From Cycas panzhihuaensis (Eukaryota > Cycadophyta), in assembly GCA_023213395.1 (NCBI GenBank), contig CM041465.1:215147741-215211740 (forward strand): a DNA stretch of 64,000 nucleotides, given 5' to 3'. Positions within the stretch are counted from its first letter, which is position 1. Each line of letters begins with the position of its first letter. This document shows positions 24,208 through 35,905 of this stretch, piece after piece. The notes under the pieces were generated by a model. That model worked only from the letters and a program-made list of their open reading frames with translations, did not search any database and was not told the origin of the DNA. The translations under genes were made by a program, and so were the position numbers.

Positions 24208-26640
24208 ATGTGATCCCTCTCCTGGGGACCACATGCCTCCCAGACTCCTCCTGTGCTTCTAGGAGCTCACTGCCTCACTTCCCTCATCCTGAGGCCTCCT
24301 TAGGGTCATCGCCATCATGTGAGTATGAGTCCTACTCCGCGACGACCTCGATATCATCTGGTCCACCACTTGATCATATCAGGCCCGGATATGATCCCTC
24401 TCCCTCTCTGTCCTCTGGAGCATCTCCTCCATCCCTTGGAGCCACTCCTCCAGCACCGCTACCCTGATGCAACTCTTTGCATCACCACCTGCTCCTCCCT
24501 GAGCCTCTAGTGCCTAGACTCGGCCTCAAAGAGCATCCTTCTTTGCTCTGGCCATGTCCAGCTTGACCTGTAGCCATCCCACTCATGCCTTATGCTCCCA
24601 AGACTCTGTTATCCACACATCTCTAGCCCTGACCAATGGGGCAAATGCTGTTGTGTGGGCCCCTACCGACCGTGGCTGCTCTCCTGCCTGGATGGGAGGT
24701 TGCCCCTCCGCATAGGCCCAGGGGAACATCTCCCAGACTACCACCTTGACCAACCTCCTGATGTCCACTGCTCCTGCAAAATCCAACATGCCATGTGTCA
24801 GTATATATATCCATATGCAAACCAAACAAAACAAAGCAACTAGATATCTAGTAATTGAAAGACGATAGGAAAAGGTAGCATCTCACTTGTTGGGACTGTT
24901 GGCTCCCCAACTCAGATGATCACCTCCTCTTCGGGTCCTCCCCCTACTATTGGTACCTCCTCCTCCTCCGGTACCACCTTGTCAATCACCTGGCCTACCA
25001 GGGCACCTCCACCTTCCTCTGTTGGTGCTGTCACGACCTTGGCTCTCCCCACTATCCTCAATCTCTAGACTGGCGTCCAAGGTGCTCCACCTCTCCCTGC
25101 AGTCCCTAAAGGACTCGACTCTCCTCCTACGGCTTCTGATGGTCCTGCCTCTCCTCTTGTGGTCCTTGATAGACTTACCTCTCAACCTATTGCTCCTGAT
25201 GGGCTGACCCCATCACCTTTGTCGCCTCTATCATCATCATCCCCATTACAAGGGGCACCTCCTGCTCCTCCTACCTCGTCATCACTATCCCACCTCACCC
25301 CTCTATATGGATATGATGTATAGTCTGCCATGGTGAAGAGGTCTAATGATGTCACCTCCATTGAGCATTAGACATGTGCCTAGTCCTTGGTCCCTCTGAA
25401 CTGAGTCTGCCACCTCTGGACCATGGGAGCCTATGTTGAGATTGGATGTGGTCCTCTTGTTGGTGCCACTGCCCCAAAATGATCAAAGAACAAATACTAC
25501 ATCAATGTGCTATATGATAGTCCTCCTCTCCTAGCCACCCTGATGGCATCCAACTAGGAGATCAAGTTCACCGCTATCAGTGTAGCCCAGTCAAGCCTCT
25601 CCCTAGCCTCACATCTCCTCATAGTATCCATCCATCTGCCAGGTATGTCCCTATAATTCTATTTCTGGGATATCCAGAATAGAATGCATAGTGTAATTAG
25701 TTTCCTTACCCAAGGAATCCTAGACATGATCATGCTCTACACTGGAATGCCTCTCCTCTCCCACCGGTCCTAACTTGTGAAGTAGGTCGCTGCCTCCCTG
25801 TATGCAACATCATTACTAGGCAATGCCCCTAGCGACATTGGTGCTTATGCTACCGATACCCCCAGGATCCTTTGGACGTCTCCTAGTGTGACTGTGACAT
25901 CTCCTACTTGGGAGAGATGGAATACATGCCTTCGTCGATCCTAATATAAGACTATGTCCAATACGAGGCGCTGATCAAATGTATATTGTGGTGTCTGGAT
26001 GGCCTTCAATAGGCCACACCTCCCTAGCACTCACCTATCTATGCGAGATATCATCTCAATGAAGCTAAGTATGGCTACCCCTATGTTCTCACAGTTGTCT
26101 ACCATGATAATTGCCTACAAAACATCCAAAAAACTAGTCAAAACTCATCTAAACCTGCCTGCCTACCTTCAAGACTACCCCTTATTCCTCTCTAATTGAG
26201 GTTTGGCACTCCTTCAGGCCATCCCTTATGTTTTCAGTCTATCTATCTCCACATCATGCTAAACTCTATCGTACCACAAAGTTTAGCATGGGGCCCCATT
26301 GAGTTTTTAGTGCAAACTCAGCGACCCCGCAGTAAAGTTTGTGGCACTGTGATCTTTATCATGGTGCCAGTGATACCCCCACACTAGGGGGGCTTTCCTA
26401 CCTAAAAAATTTAATTTTTTTTTATCTGAGTGGGCCATGCTCAGGGCCACCGAGACTAGGGCTACCTAATGCCCTAGTCCTCCCTCTCGTTGTGTCTGAT
26501 TCAGACTCCAGGAGATTGCCATTTACATATAAGGGGCCAAAAACTATACTAAAAAGCAATAAAAATCCATTAAACTCTAATGACAAGATGGGTTAGGAAA
26601 GGGGTGATCCACTCACTAGATCTGGTCTTGCTACTGCCAT
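24208..26640 (-). pseudogene. Antisense plant-mobile-domain gene inside Tat1 (spliced, decayed)
   Basis: Read against Tat1. Predicted exon 1 26617-26640 (MAVARPDL), intron 1 26115-26616, exon 2 24887-26114, intron 2 24774-24886, exon 3 to about 24208. Exon 2 opens with a PMD: RRRHVFHLSQVGDVTVTLGD then VQRILGVSV, the family pattern W....HTFHLP.GE.T.TL.DV..LLGLP. Later parts are ALPSNDVAYREAA, RRGIPV and AVAPTRGPHPIS. An acidic WDSDDE linker follows; exon 3 (DIRRLVKVVVWEMFPWAYAEGQPP) ends in a Glu/Arg-rich, likely coiled-coil tail (LEEWLQGMEEMLQRTE). Tat2 has the same gene with the same exon boundaries and phases; exon 2 length (1228 nt) leaves the expected phase 1. PMD proteins occur in host genes and in some transposons. 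Its role here is unknown. Scattered stops suggest this copy is dead. Confidence 0.8.
26258..26352. promoter_or_regulatory. Palindromic module inside intron 1 of the antisense PMD gene (Tat1)
   Basis: Contains GTACCACAAAGTTTAGCATGG and, about 60 bp on, CCGCAGTAAAGTTTGTGGCACTGTGATCTTTATCATGG (26325-26362 in part). It is the same family of GTACC/AAGTTTACC palindromes as in the Tat LTRs. The counterpart in Tat2 is 60575-60670. Confidence 0.6.
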
Positions 26641-26796
26641 CTCATCTCTCCAGTCTCATTTGCTGTCTCCGCGTCCCAATCCAATGGTCTGATTTCTCCT
26701 TGTGTGCCTCTGAAGTCGAGCAGCGCTTCACTACGTAAGGAGAAGGGCTCTAAATCGATCGCAAGCCCATGAAAATGAATCTTGTTTTCGTCGAGT

Positions 26797-26812
26797 TTTC
26801 CTTATAGGCGGA
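26797..26812 (-). promoter_or_regulatory. TATA-like box of the antisense PMD gene (Tat1)
   Basis: The minus strand reads CCGCCTATAAGGAAAACT about 160 bp upstream of the predicted start codon. Tat2 has CCGCCTATATAAGAAAACTT in the same place (60135-60154). The conserved flanks suggest a real promoter. Confidence 0.55.
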
Positions 26813-27359
26813 AGCCCTAACAGACACCTCTTATATTTCTCTCACTGCGATAGCTCTTAGGACCATCTCTCTTCCCTGATCACCTTTGCCTTCTAGGTCT
26901 ATCTCTTATTTTACCTCTATGGCCCTCTTTTCTCCTTACTCTTTAGGTGCATTTATGGCGCCCCTCTCTTTGGCCTTGCAAGGTCCCTTCCACCTCATTT
27001 TATGTGCCACCTATATATATACCCGAGTTTATACTTATTTGGCTTGTTTTGCCATCCTGAACCCATTTTTGCTACCCATTCGTGCCTCATGCCTCTGGGC
27101 TCCCCCCACTCAGGACTGCGCTTCACTTCCTTAAGCGACCTTTAGCACCTCTAGAGGGGCCTTTTTGCCACTGCTTCTTTCTCGTCCACCAGATAGTCTC
27201 CTTTGCCCTCGAGTAGCCTCATCTCTAGGTCTTCCTACCCTTTACAGCCTTCATTGATAGCCACTCAAGCCTTCCCTATGACTGTTACCCATCGTCGAGT
27301 CCCTTTTTCGAGTCAACCTTATCAGTACTTTCTCTACCGAGACCTCCATTCTTTTAGTC

Positions 27360-27597
27360 ATGGCATTACTCATTTTCACCAATGACGGAGGCTGTGGTAT
27401 CCTAGGCCCTTCCATCGCCGTGTGGATTCTTCGTGACCCTTCCATACATGACTTTATACATTCTAGGATCTTCCTTCTTGAGGTCACCAATAACGAAGTT
27501 GAGTACACAATTGTTATTGAGGCCCTTACTGATGCACTCTGCTTCCACCATGGACCCATCATTCTCTTCTACGACTCTCAAGTTGTGGTGTCCCATC
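27360..27597 (+). pseudogene. Tat1 second (archaeal-type) RNase H, first half; split by copia1
   Basis: MALLIFTNDGGCG..GPSIAVWILRD, then SRIFLLEVTNNEVEYTIVIEALTDAL, then FYDSQVVVSHL. This is the RNase H fold with its Asp/Glu/Asp positions. The first catalytic Asp (FTDG in Tat2) is Asn here, a single GAT-to-AAT change; Glu (NNEVEY) and the next Asp (DSQ) remain. Translation breaks exactly at the copia1 insertion. The rest resumes after the TSD at 35222 (TAACTTAGGTCTACCAG, Tat2 SHLTQVYQ) and runs to about 35405 with decay. A second RNase H downstream of integrase is characteristic of Tat elements, where it is thought to act in cDNA synthesis alongside the first. Confidence 0.9.
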
Positions 27598-27909
27598 TAA
27601 AAGAGATTAATGTATCAAGGTCATTTGTGTAGATTAATTATGTGACCTTAGGATATATTATTAGCATTAATCTCTTAATGAAATGTACTTTATGTGCATT
27701 TAGATGTAATTTCAGGTTCATGTCATTGGGAAGGAAAATCCTAACCCTAATGATCACCCTCAATAATAAAAGGTGAAATCTCAAGGAGGGAATTATTATT
27801 CATTCTCACCTCCAAGCTTGCTCTCATATCTTGTTTCATCTTCTTTTTCATTCTCCATTGCCATTATATGTATGTGAGTGATTTATCTCCTAGATCCATC
27901 CTTCCTTCA
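27598..27909 (+). repeat. 5' LTR of copia1
   Basis: 312 bp ending CCTTCA. The first dinucleotide is TA instead of TG (the 3' LTR has TGAAAGAG), a G-to-A change at the very end. Confidence 0.9.
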
Positions 27910-27911
27910 TG

Positions 27912-27923
27912 TGGTATCAGAGC
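27912..27923 (+). promoter_or_regulatory. Primer-binding site of copia1
   Basis: TGGTATCAGAGC, a perfect copy of the usual initiator methionine-tRNA complement, two bases after the LTR end. Confidence 0.9.
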
Positions 27924-29860
27924 TAGAAGGGGATCTATTCACTCCATTCCACTTGCATGGAGTCATTTTGCCTCTCCTTCACCTTCAATGTGAAGTATTG
28001 AGAGTGCATTCATTATTTTTTAACATTTTAAGAGATTAAAACTATAGTATTTTGCATGTTGCTACTTTGTCCATGTGTGCATAAATTCAGAGGTGAAGAA
28101 TACATGTTTTTGAAGCTGTTCAATTGCCAGAACAATCCTGGAAGCATTAAAGGCCCAAAATTTCATAAAACTTTAACCATCTCAAAATTTGATGAAATTT
28201 GGCATGCAAGGCCACCTTGACTAGAGGATCAATGTTGTATTCTAGAGAAACTTCAGATTCAACTTAAAACATTACATTTTGGCTATGATAAAAGGGTAAA
28301 TTTTGTGGATAAGTGATTTAAAGCACTTTTCCTAATGAAATCCTTTAATTATGAGCTGAAGATATGAATATTTTATTAAGGGATCTAGTATATTTATGTC
28401 TTAAGATCAGTTTAAGATAAATCTCATCAAATTTCATCCACTGGTTAGTGAGATCTATGTAGTTTTCTCATGGTTGCTGATTTTGCCTACTCAACCCCAC
28501 AAAGGACCTTGCAATGGATATTTTGGATAATGTTTTGGCAGATTTTGTAGATGATGCAAAAGGAAAAGTTAATATATGTGTCAAAATGTAACCTTTAACA
28601 TATTGAAGTTTAGATTCTGAGATAGTTGATCTGGCATGATTTTACTTTGGTGCTTTTTTGGGCAGAAATTATTTTATGCCTTTTCTAAAATCTGACTTCA
28701 CAACTCTATCAAAATCTACATTATGAACACTTTTTCCTTCTTTTATAAATTCAGATTTCATCATTTAGGCCTTCATATTTGTAATTTTTAAAAAAATACC
28801 CATTTATCATTATTTGTAAATTTTGTGAAAAAATCATAAAATATGGCAAAATAGCATGCATATAGATTTAAAAAAATCATCATTTTAATGGCAAGTCAAT
28901 ATTCTTTTTTATCCCATTGTGGCTTTTGTATCAAAACTTCTAAAATCCTATTTAGAAACATTGTACTAAAGCAAGGGAAACCTTGGATCAGAAGTAACAT
29001 TTGGTTCCTCTGCTAAATCTAGCATGCTTTTCTATTTGCATACATAGCATAAAGCATCAAAAAAATAGTAACAATAATAAAGCATCACAAAAGAAGCAAC
29101 AACAACAAAGCATCACAAAAGCATCAATTTTCAATTATATAAAAACATCTTACACTATTCCTAAAAGGAATCTCATCCATATGATCTATATCGCCAGTTC
29201 TGGACTTGTGTGCATACTCGTCTTAGTTGAAATAGACTAAGGTTAGATGAAGTCCAGGGCCTACGGGAGGTGTGAGTTTCATACTAGGTCTGGTCTTAAC
29301 CAGAACAGTGGTGGAGGGATAGGTTAGCCATACTTGCGACCTCCAATCAGGGATGATCCTGATAACCACCAGGAAAAACTGAAAACCTTAATGCAAGATT
29401 AAAATTAACTCAGTCTAATATCCGTCATAGCCATGGGATACGTAGTATCGTTTGACTCTTCGGAGGAGGTATATAACTATTTATTGGGGAACTGGGTGAG
29501 GACTGGGAGTACTTGGGCTCCACTGTGACTTGGATTTCATCGCCAAGCGCAGGTGCAGGTATCACGGGTGAAGTCCCTAATCATATACTAGAAGCCTTAG
29601 GCATCAAAACCTCACCTACATTTGGATATAAGTGAGAGGTTAGTGGCATGACACATCACCACTCTTTGCCAGATCTATATTAGGCCTCATTCTTGCATCA
29701 TTACTTATATTCATTTTTTATATAATTATTGAAAAATAGTTAATCATTGCTTGCTTCTCATCATAACAATCATTTCTACATCCCTACTACACAAGGTGTA
29801 CTAGCCACATGTGTCAGTGGCACATACTTCTATCATCTCTTCTACTTATTCATCATCACC
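27924..29860 (+). other. Copia1 leader, non-coding
   Basis: About 1.9 kb between PBS and gag. It is AT-rich with A-rich CAAAAAAATAGTAACAATAA-like repeats of AAGCATCA around 29050-29130. No protein is recognised. Confidence 0.7.
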
Positions 29861-29861
29861 A

Positions 29862-30840
29862 TGTCATCTTAATTCAAGCAAAATGTTAACTGCATATTGA
29901 AAGGCAAAGAAAATTGGGATATCTGGTACACTGGAATTAAAAATGCTACAAAGTATGAAGGCCTTTGGAGAGCCCACCTCAAGTCCACACCCAACATACC
30001 AGCAATGACTACAACAACTGCTTCTAGTGGATCCATCCCAATAGCTCCTATAGATGTTGTAACTAAACTACAATGGGAGATAGATGATGAAAGATTTGTG
30101 CAGGAATTTTGTTAGTCATTAATCACTCCTTACACAACTTGATAAAGGAAGAGGAACATGATACATCTTGGAAGGTCCTAGAAGTTCTTAGAAAGAACTT
30201 TGATATAAAGTCAGATTTAGAATTTGTTCATCTTGTTTTGAAAATGAACAAATTAAAAATGTAGAAGGGACGAGCTCATGAGACAATAAATCTCCTTCGA
30301 CCAATCAAACAGGCAATTAATAAAGACTTTAAGACCCAATGCATCACTTGGGCATTTTTGATCCAGTCATGTTTACATGTCCCTGATTATAAAAACTTAC
30401 TTAGAAGTCTTCAATCTAGTGGAATATTGAAGACACTCAACTTTGAAACACTTGCCGAGAAGTTCATAGAATTTGATAAGATCTTTGATACAAACTTTGT
30501 AGCCTTTGACTCTCCTCCAGATGCAGCCTTTGAGGTAGAAGAAGAAGTTTGCTACATAAAAAATCAAGGTCCCTCTCGTGGAAGAGGAAATAACCGAGTA
30601 AAAGGAAGAGGAAGAAATATGGGAAATCATCCACAAGGTCAATCAAACCCTCAATCACAACCTCGATAGTTTCAAAGCTAAGGGCCACCTCAATAAAGAG
30701 CAAGATAGTTAGGCCAAACTAGTACTTCTTTAGGGACTGGTAATCAAACTATTATGTGCGATCAGTGTAACCATAAAGGATACTTAGCAAAATATTGCAG
30801 AACTACCACTTATAAGTTGGCTAAGTTCTAACCAAAACAT
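29862..30840 (+). pseudogene. gag: Copia1 gag (decayed)
   Basis: Begins near 29862 (ATGTCATCT, then a stop). The opening NVNCILKGKENWDIWYTGIKNATKYEGLW matches the DUF4219/UBN2 start of copia gag, L.G.NY..W...M. Decayed UBN2 follows, with PNASL and similar pieces in shifted frames. A Gly/Arg-rich basic stretch comes at about 30570-30630, then the zinc knuckle CDQCNHKGYLAKYC at 30757-30798, where the His of CX2CX4HX4C is Tyr. Frameshifts and stops are present. Gag would form the virus-like particle. Confidence 0.8.
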
Positions 30841-30999
30841 GCAGCTCATAATGTTGAAGAAACTTATGAAGAATCCTTTAGTGGTACAAGTTTTGTACAA
30901 GCACACATTTAAAGAATTGAGGGATCTTCAGCATCAAATGCCATTGACCAACCAAAGAGATTCTTTGAAGCTTAGTGTGGATATATCACTTGTTAATTC

Positions 31000-32432
31000 C
31001 CTTCACCAATGCCAAGTCCTATTGGAATTGCTAATAGTGTGGCTTCAATCAATGGACAGTGGATCATGGACACAGGAGCAACTTAACATATGATATGCAA
31101 TCGCAGTCTATATCAAACATTTGACTCAAATGTTTATGGAGTTGTTCACATGGCTGATAAATCACAACAACCTATTGAAGGAATTGGTAACATTCCCCTG
31201 AAACTCCCAGGCTTAGAAGATTTTACATTTCTTGATGTCTTAGATATACCCAATCTCAAACAAAACCTACTCTCTTTATCCACACTTATTTCTCGTGGAT
31301 TTGATTTGAGTGTAACCGCAAATGACCAGACTCTTAAGGTCATTCACCCTCCAACTAATCATGTGGTTTTGACTAGATATATCTCTGGCAAACTCTTTCA
31401 ACTAAATGATTCTCCATCTTCTGAAGCCCATTGTTCCCAAAGCCCTTCTGTCGATGAAGAATTTGCATTTAATTCCATCTTGACACATCCAATGTTGTCA
31501 CCAGAAGCTCTTTGGCATGCTTGTATAGGCCATGTTCACATTGATAGACTTAGAGATATTTCTAACACTCTTCCAAACCTTCCAAAGTTTTCCTCTAAGC
31601 CCTTTAAATGTGAAGCTTGTATCATTGCCAAATCTCATCGACAACCCTTTCACAAAAGTCAGTGGAAATCAAGCTATTCATTATAATTGGTACACTCTGA
31701 TTTGTGTGGGCCAATGCCCATTCCTTCACTGAAGGGCAAGTTATATTACATCTCTTTCATTGATGATTTCACTAGAAAAGTATGGGTAGCTTTTCTACAC
31801 AAGAAAGATGAAGCATTTTGTATATTCAAGGAATTCAAAGCCCTCACTGAAAAACAGTCAGGTTATCAACTCAAATATCTTCGAACTGATAATGGTGGCG
31901 AATATACCTCACATGAGTTTGAAAGCTACCTTTGAGACAATGGTATTAAGCATCAAACAATAGTAGCAAGTACCCCATAGTAAAATGGAGTTGCCGAGCA
32001 CATGAATAGGACAATTATAAATATAGCTCGTGCTATGTTAATATATAAAAATGTACCTGTCTATTTATGGGCTGAAGCAATCTGGATAGCTGTGTATTGT
32101 ATCAATGTTATTAGCCCATCAAAGGAAGCATAATCACCTAATGAAAAGTGGTCAAGACAAGCCCCCATTGTTCACTACATTAAAATTTTTTGCTCTATAT
32201 GCTATGCCCATATTCTGGATGCAAATCGAGATAAACTCCAGCCAAGGGAACTTAAAGGCATCTTTGTTGGATACCTTATGGATAAGAAAGGGTATAAGGT
32301 CTTCATACCTTCACAACGAAAAATCATCGTTATCAGAGATGTCATTTTTACAGAGATAGAGGATCAGTTACTTAAATTAGACTCCATAGTACCCTCACGC
32401 CACTATAATAATGTTATCAAGTATGATGTTTA
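31000..32432 (+). pseudogene. pol: Copia1 protease and integrase
   Basis: Single frame with a handful of stops. Protease active site WIMDTGAT at 31060 (Asp-Thr-Gly intact), followed by VLDIPNLKQNLLSLSTL. The pre-integrase zinc segment is LWHACIGHVHIDRL ... FKCEACIIAKSHRQPF (HHCC, about 31511-31650). Integrase core: [53 protein letters not shown], so all three catalytic acidic residues are present. The C-terminal part has RELKGIFVGYLMDKKGYKVF. Stops at 31084, 31684, 31933 and in ASTP**NGV kill it. The domain order (integrase before reverse transcriptase) defines Ty1/copia. Confidence 0.9.
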
Positions 32433-32446
32433 GATTCTAAAATTTT

Positions 32447-32464
32447 GGGGGGGGGGGGGGGGGG
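32447..32464. repeat. Poly-G run of 18 between integrase and RT
   Basis: Eighteen consecutive G, then A and four more G. The upstream integrase reading frame and the downstream RT reading frame differ by two positions, and the G run is where they part. Slippage in this run probably caused the frameshift. Confidence 0.9.
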
Positions 32465-32469
32465 AGGGG

Positions 32470-34180
32470 ACAAACATAAATTACTCCAAATGTTGGAAGC
32501 TGACAATAGAGCCTTAGAGAATATAAGTTGTGACTTTGAACTAATGAGTACATATCCAGCACCATCTTTTGAAGATAACAGAGTTAACAAAGGCAAAGCC
32601 ATTATAGAAGAACCATCCTCTCCACCTTCAATTGACAAAGGCAAAACAGTGGTAGAAGGACCATCATCCTCAAGCACATTAACATCCTCCTCACAAAATA
32701 ATCATTTTAATGAACATGATGAGAACCAAGAAGTTGGGGAAATGAGGACATCATTCCCAACTCGAGGATCTCGAGAAGTCCACCAGCTCAATAAGGACAT
32801 ACGACCAGATGGGGTGGGCAAAACTGGCACTCGAAGTGCCCATAGAGCAAGGATACAGGAATTATTATATACTAAGCTTGAACTAGTAGAATTGCACCTT
32901 ACTCTTAATGAAGAGCCCTTAACGTACCAAAAAGTTGTAAAGCATATAGCTTGGAGAAATGCCATGAATGAAGAGTACCAATCTCTTATCAAGAACGGTA
33001 CATGGGAGCTCATTGATTTACTACTTGGCAGAAAGGTAGTTCAAAATAAATGGGTGTTTAAATACAAATATAGATCAGATGACACCCTTGAAAAACACAA
33101 GGTGAGGTTGGTAGCTAAATGATTTACACAAAGGGAAGGCATCAACTACACTAAAGTCTTTACACCTACAACTAAGTGGCCTACAATTAAATCTCTTGTG
33201 GGCTTGGCTGCTCAACAGGGTTGGAAAATCCACCAACTCGATATTAAGACCACATTTCTTAATGGAGATCTGGAAGAAGAAATTTACATGGCTCAGCCAG
33301 AAGGATATAACATCAAAGGTCAAGAGCATAAGGTTTGAAGGCTCAGAAAGTCCTTGTATTGCCTTAAACAAGCCCCTCACGCTTGGTTTGCTAAGTTGTC
33401 TGAAAGGATGAGGCAACATGGATACGAGGTTTGTGACTATCAAGATATTGATGCAACGTTGTTCATCAAGCGGCATAAGGATAAAGTCACTAATCTCATA
33501 ATCTTTGTGGATGACATGCTAGTAACGGGTAATAGTGAACAGGAAATAAGCTAGCTGAAAAAGGACCTTGGCAAAATGTTTGAATTGTCTAACCTCGATT
33601 TGATGAAATATTACTTGGGAATTGAAGTAATACAAAAAAATAGAAAAATTTTCCTCTCCCAAGAAAAATACATCAATGATCTTCTAACCAAGTTTAAGTT
33701 AGAAGATGCTTGACCAGTGATGTTACCTATGGATCCTAACACCAAACTCTCAGCTGAAGGTGACACTAAGGAGAAAGATGCAACACTCTATAGGAAACTT
33801 GTAGGTAGTCTCATCTACACTACTAATATAAGGCCAGATATTATACACTCTATCAACATTCTTGCTCGTTACATGATAAATCCTAAGTAGAATCATTGGC
33901 AGACAATAGTGCGAGTGTTGAGAAACCTTAAGATGACCAACAAATATGGTCTGTTGTATGAACCTAATTCAGACTTCAAGCTTTCTGCATATATAAACTC
34001 AGACTTTGCAGGAGATAAAGATACAGGAAGATCTATGTCTGGGTATGTAACATTTCTTGGAATAGCACCAATATCATGGAGATCCAGACGGCAGAAGATA
34101 GTTGCAGATTCAACTACCGAAGTTGAATACATTACTACTTCTGAGACTAGTAAAGAGGTGATATGGTGAGAAAATTATTG
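32470..34180 (+). pseudogene. pol: Copia1 reverse transcriptase and RNase H
   Basis: An open acidic/Ser linker is followed by RT: AWRNAMNEEYQSLIKNGTWELI, NKWVFKYKYRSD, LVAK*FTQREGINYTKVFTPTTKW, HQLDIKTTFLNGDLEEEIYMAQPEGY, SLYCLKQAPHAWF, and the catalytic box IIFVDDMLVTG at 33498-33530 with both Asp. Downstream MKYYLGIEV, SLIYTTNIRPDI and the RNase H start SAYINSDFAGDKDTGRSMSGYVTFLG, then ADSTTEVEYI. These are diagnostic for Ty1/copia. The first Asp of RNase H (D.DWAGD) is Asn. There are a few stops, so it is dead but well preserved. Confidence 0.95.
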
Positions 34181-34904
34181 GAAACATTGAATATCACCTA
34201 AATAAGCCCTATGAATCTTCATGTGGATAATTAATCAGCAATGTGCATGACGAAAAATCTTGTATTTCATGATTGTACCAAACACATAAGTACGAAAGTC
34301 CACAGGATTAGGGAACTTGTTCATGACAACATAATTCAATTAGATTACTACCCCACGACAGATGAAGTGGCCGATATCTTCACCAAACTTCTATAAAGGG
34401 TGAAGTTTGAATAGTTCCGAAGGCAACTTGGCCTTAGGGCCTCCATCTTCGATTGATCAAAGAAAATGGCAACAGGATCATCATACTCTATTCTCTTCGT
34501 GAAAACCCTTTGTGGGAGCAGAAAAATAAGAGTAAGTCTCTGCTCTATCCTCTTTGTGAAAACCCCATGTGGGCATGAAAGAATAAGGGTTGTACTTATT
34601 TTAAAAAATTAGGACCTGTCAAAACCTAAAAGGGCATAGGGGATGACCAAACAGTATATGGAGACTTAATGATTAAAATTGCACATTTAAGCTACTTGGT
34701 TATTAGGCTACATCAAAGAGCCACCTTAGATATTTTGATTTATAAAAGGGGCTATAGATCTTAGAAAGTTTGTGGGTTTTTATTCCCCATGAGGGTTTTC
34801 CCACAAAAGTGTCATTTAGAATTTTAATGTAATAATGAGGCTCAAATGAAGACCATCATAGAATAGATTTTCTGAAAATGACCTTCCACCATTAAGGGGG
34901 GGAT
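34181..34904 (+). other. Copia1 RNase H tail, 3' untranslated region and PPT
   Basis: Decayed C-terminal pol (STKVHRIRELVHDNIIQ-like DNA near 34290) is followed by two diverged ~60-bp repeats, each with GTGAAAACCC..GTGGG (about 34499 and 34557), and the polypurine tract AAGGGGGGGAT (34894-34904), which abuts the 3' LTR. Confidence 0.75.
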
Positions 34905-35216
34905 TGAAAGAGGTTAATATATCAAGGTCATTTGTGTAGATTAATTATGTGACCTTAAGATATATTATTAGCATTAGTCTCTTAATGAAATGTACTTTAT
35001 GTATATTTAGATGTAATTTCAGGTTTATATCATTAGGCGAAAAAATCCTAACCCTAATTCTCACCCTCAATAATAAAAGGTGAAATCTCAAAGAGGGCAT
35101 TATTATTCATTCTAATCTCTAGGCTTGCTCTCATATCTTGTTTCATCTTCTTTTTCATTCTCCATTACCATTGTGTACATGTGAGTGATTTATCTCCTAG
35201 AGCCATCTTTCCTTCA
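34905..35216 (+). repeat. 3' LTR of copia1
   Basis: 312 bp, TGAAAGAG to CCTTCA, followed by TSD copy CCGTC and by the resumed Tat1 RNase H. Confidence 0.95.
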
Positions 35217-35221
35217 CCGTC

Positions 35222-35905
35222 TAACTTAGGTCTACCAGGTGCAGTGCCCATGCTTGAGAGCCCTTGCTTCAATTGCTAAGTCATTATTGGCTTGTTTTCT
35301 ATCTGTTGATATTCAACACATTCTTTGGACCCTCAACGTTGAGGTGAACAACCTGGTTCGTCTAGTCCTTAAGCGTCACCTTCCTCTCCTCAATGACCCA
35401 CCTTAAGAGGCTTGTCTAGTCGCCTAGGCACCCAAGTCTCAGGTCATCTCATATTTCACATTGTAATCCATTTGTACCTCCGAAAGTTGGCTACTAATGA
35501 GGTTAAACTATGGTGACCACTAGGTTTGTTCTCCTTACTTAACTCTTGGCATCTTCTTCAAACAACTCTCACTATTCTTGACTTGTATCTGTATATAGCT
35601 TTTTGTTCATGACATTTATCTGATCTTATGTATGGTCCTCACCACCCTTCTATTCTACTCTTGCGACGGGGGCATCCCCCTAATCCGCTATCTTCACTTG
35701 TTATCTATACGATGACACATAGGCAGCCCCTATATCGTCTCATCCTTACCTCTACACCCACGCATTCCACCATGACACTCACTGTCGCCCTTAGCCCACA
35801 CCATTGTTATGTTTATTCATATATATATATTACTAATATTGTATTGCCAGCATTCATCGTCACATTATGCCTCTGAGCTGCGAGTCTGTACTGCCAAAGG
35901 GGAAG
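35222..35905 (+). pseudogene. Tat1 second RNase H, remainder, and 3' untranslated region
   Basis: Continues the domain cut by copia1: TAACTTAGGTCTACCAGGTG aligns with the Tat2 codons for T-Q-V-Y-Q, then CLRALASIAKSLLACF-like, SVDIQHILW and VEVNNLVRLVLKRHL to about 35405. No further domain; a TATATATA run lies at 35820. The polypurine tract AAAGGGGAAG (35895-35905) abuts the 3' LTR. Confidence 0.8.

Larger units (their letters stand above)
27598..35216 (+). mobile_element. Copia1: complete Ty1/copia retrotransposon nested in Tat1
   Basis: 312-bp LTRs on both ends, PBS TGGTATCAGAGC, PPT AAGGGGGGGA, and gag, protease, integrase, reverse transcriptase and RNase H in the Ty1/copia order. The TSD is CCATC (27593-27597) and CCGTC (35217-35221), one mismatch. 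It is inserted in the Tat1 second RNase H. The LTRs differ at about 30 of 312 positions by eye (~90% identity), so the insertion is old. The coding region has few stops compared with G1, but is dead. Confidence 0.95.

Noticed and set aside
33075-33476. 133-codon minus-strand frame
   Set aside because: Shadow of the copia1 reverse transcriptase on the plus strand.
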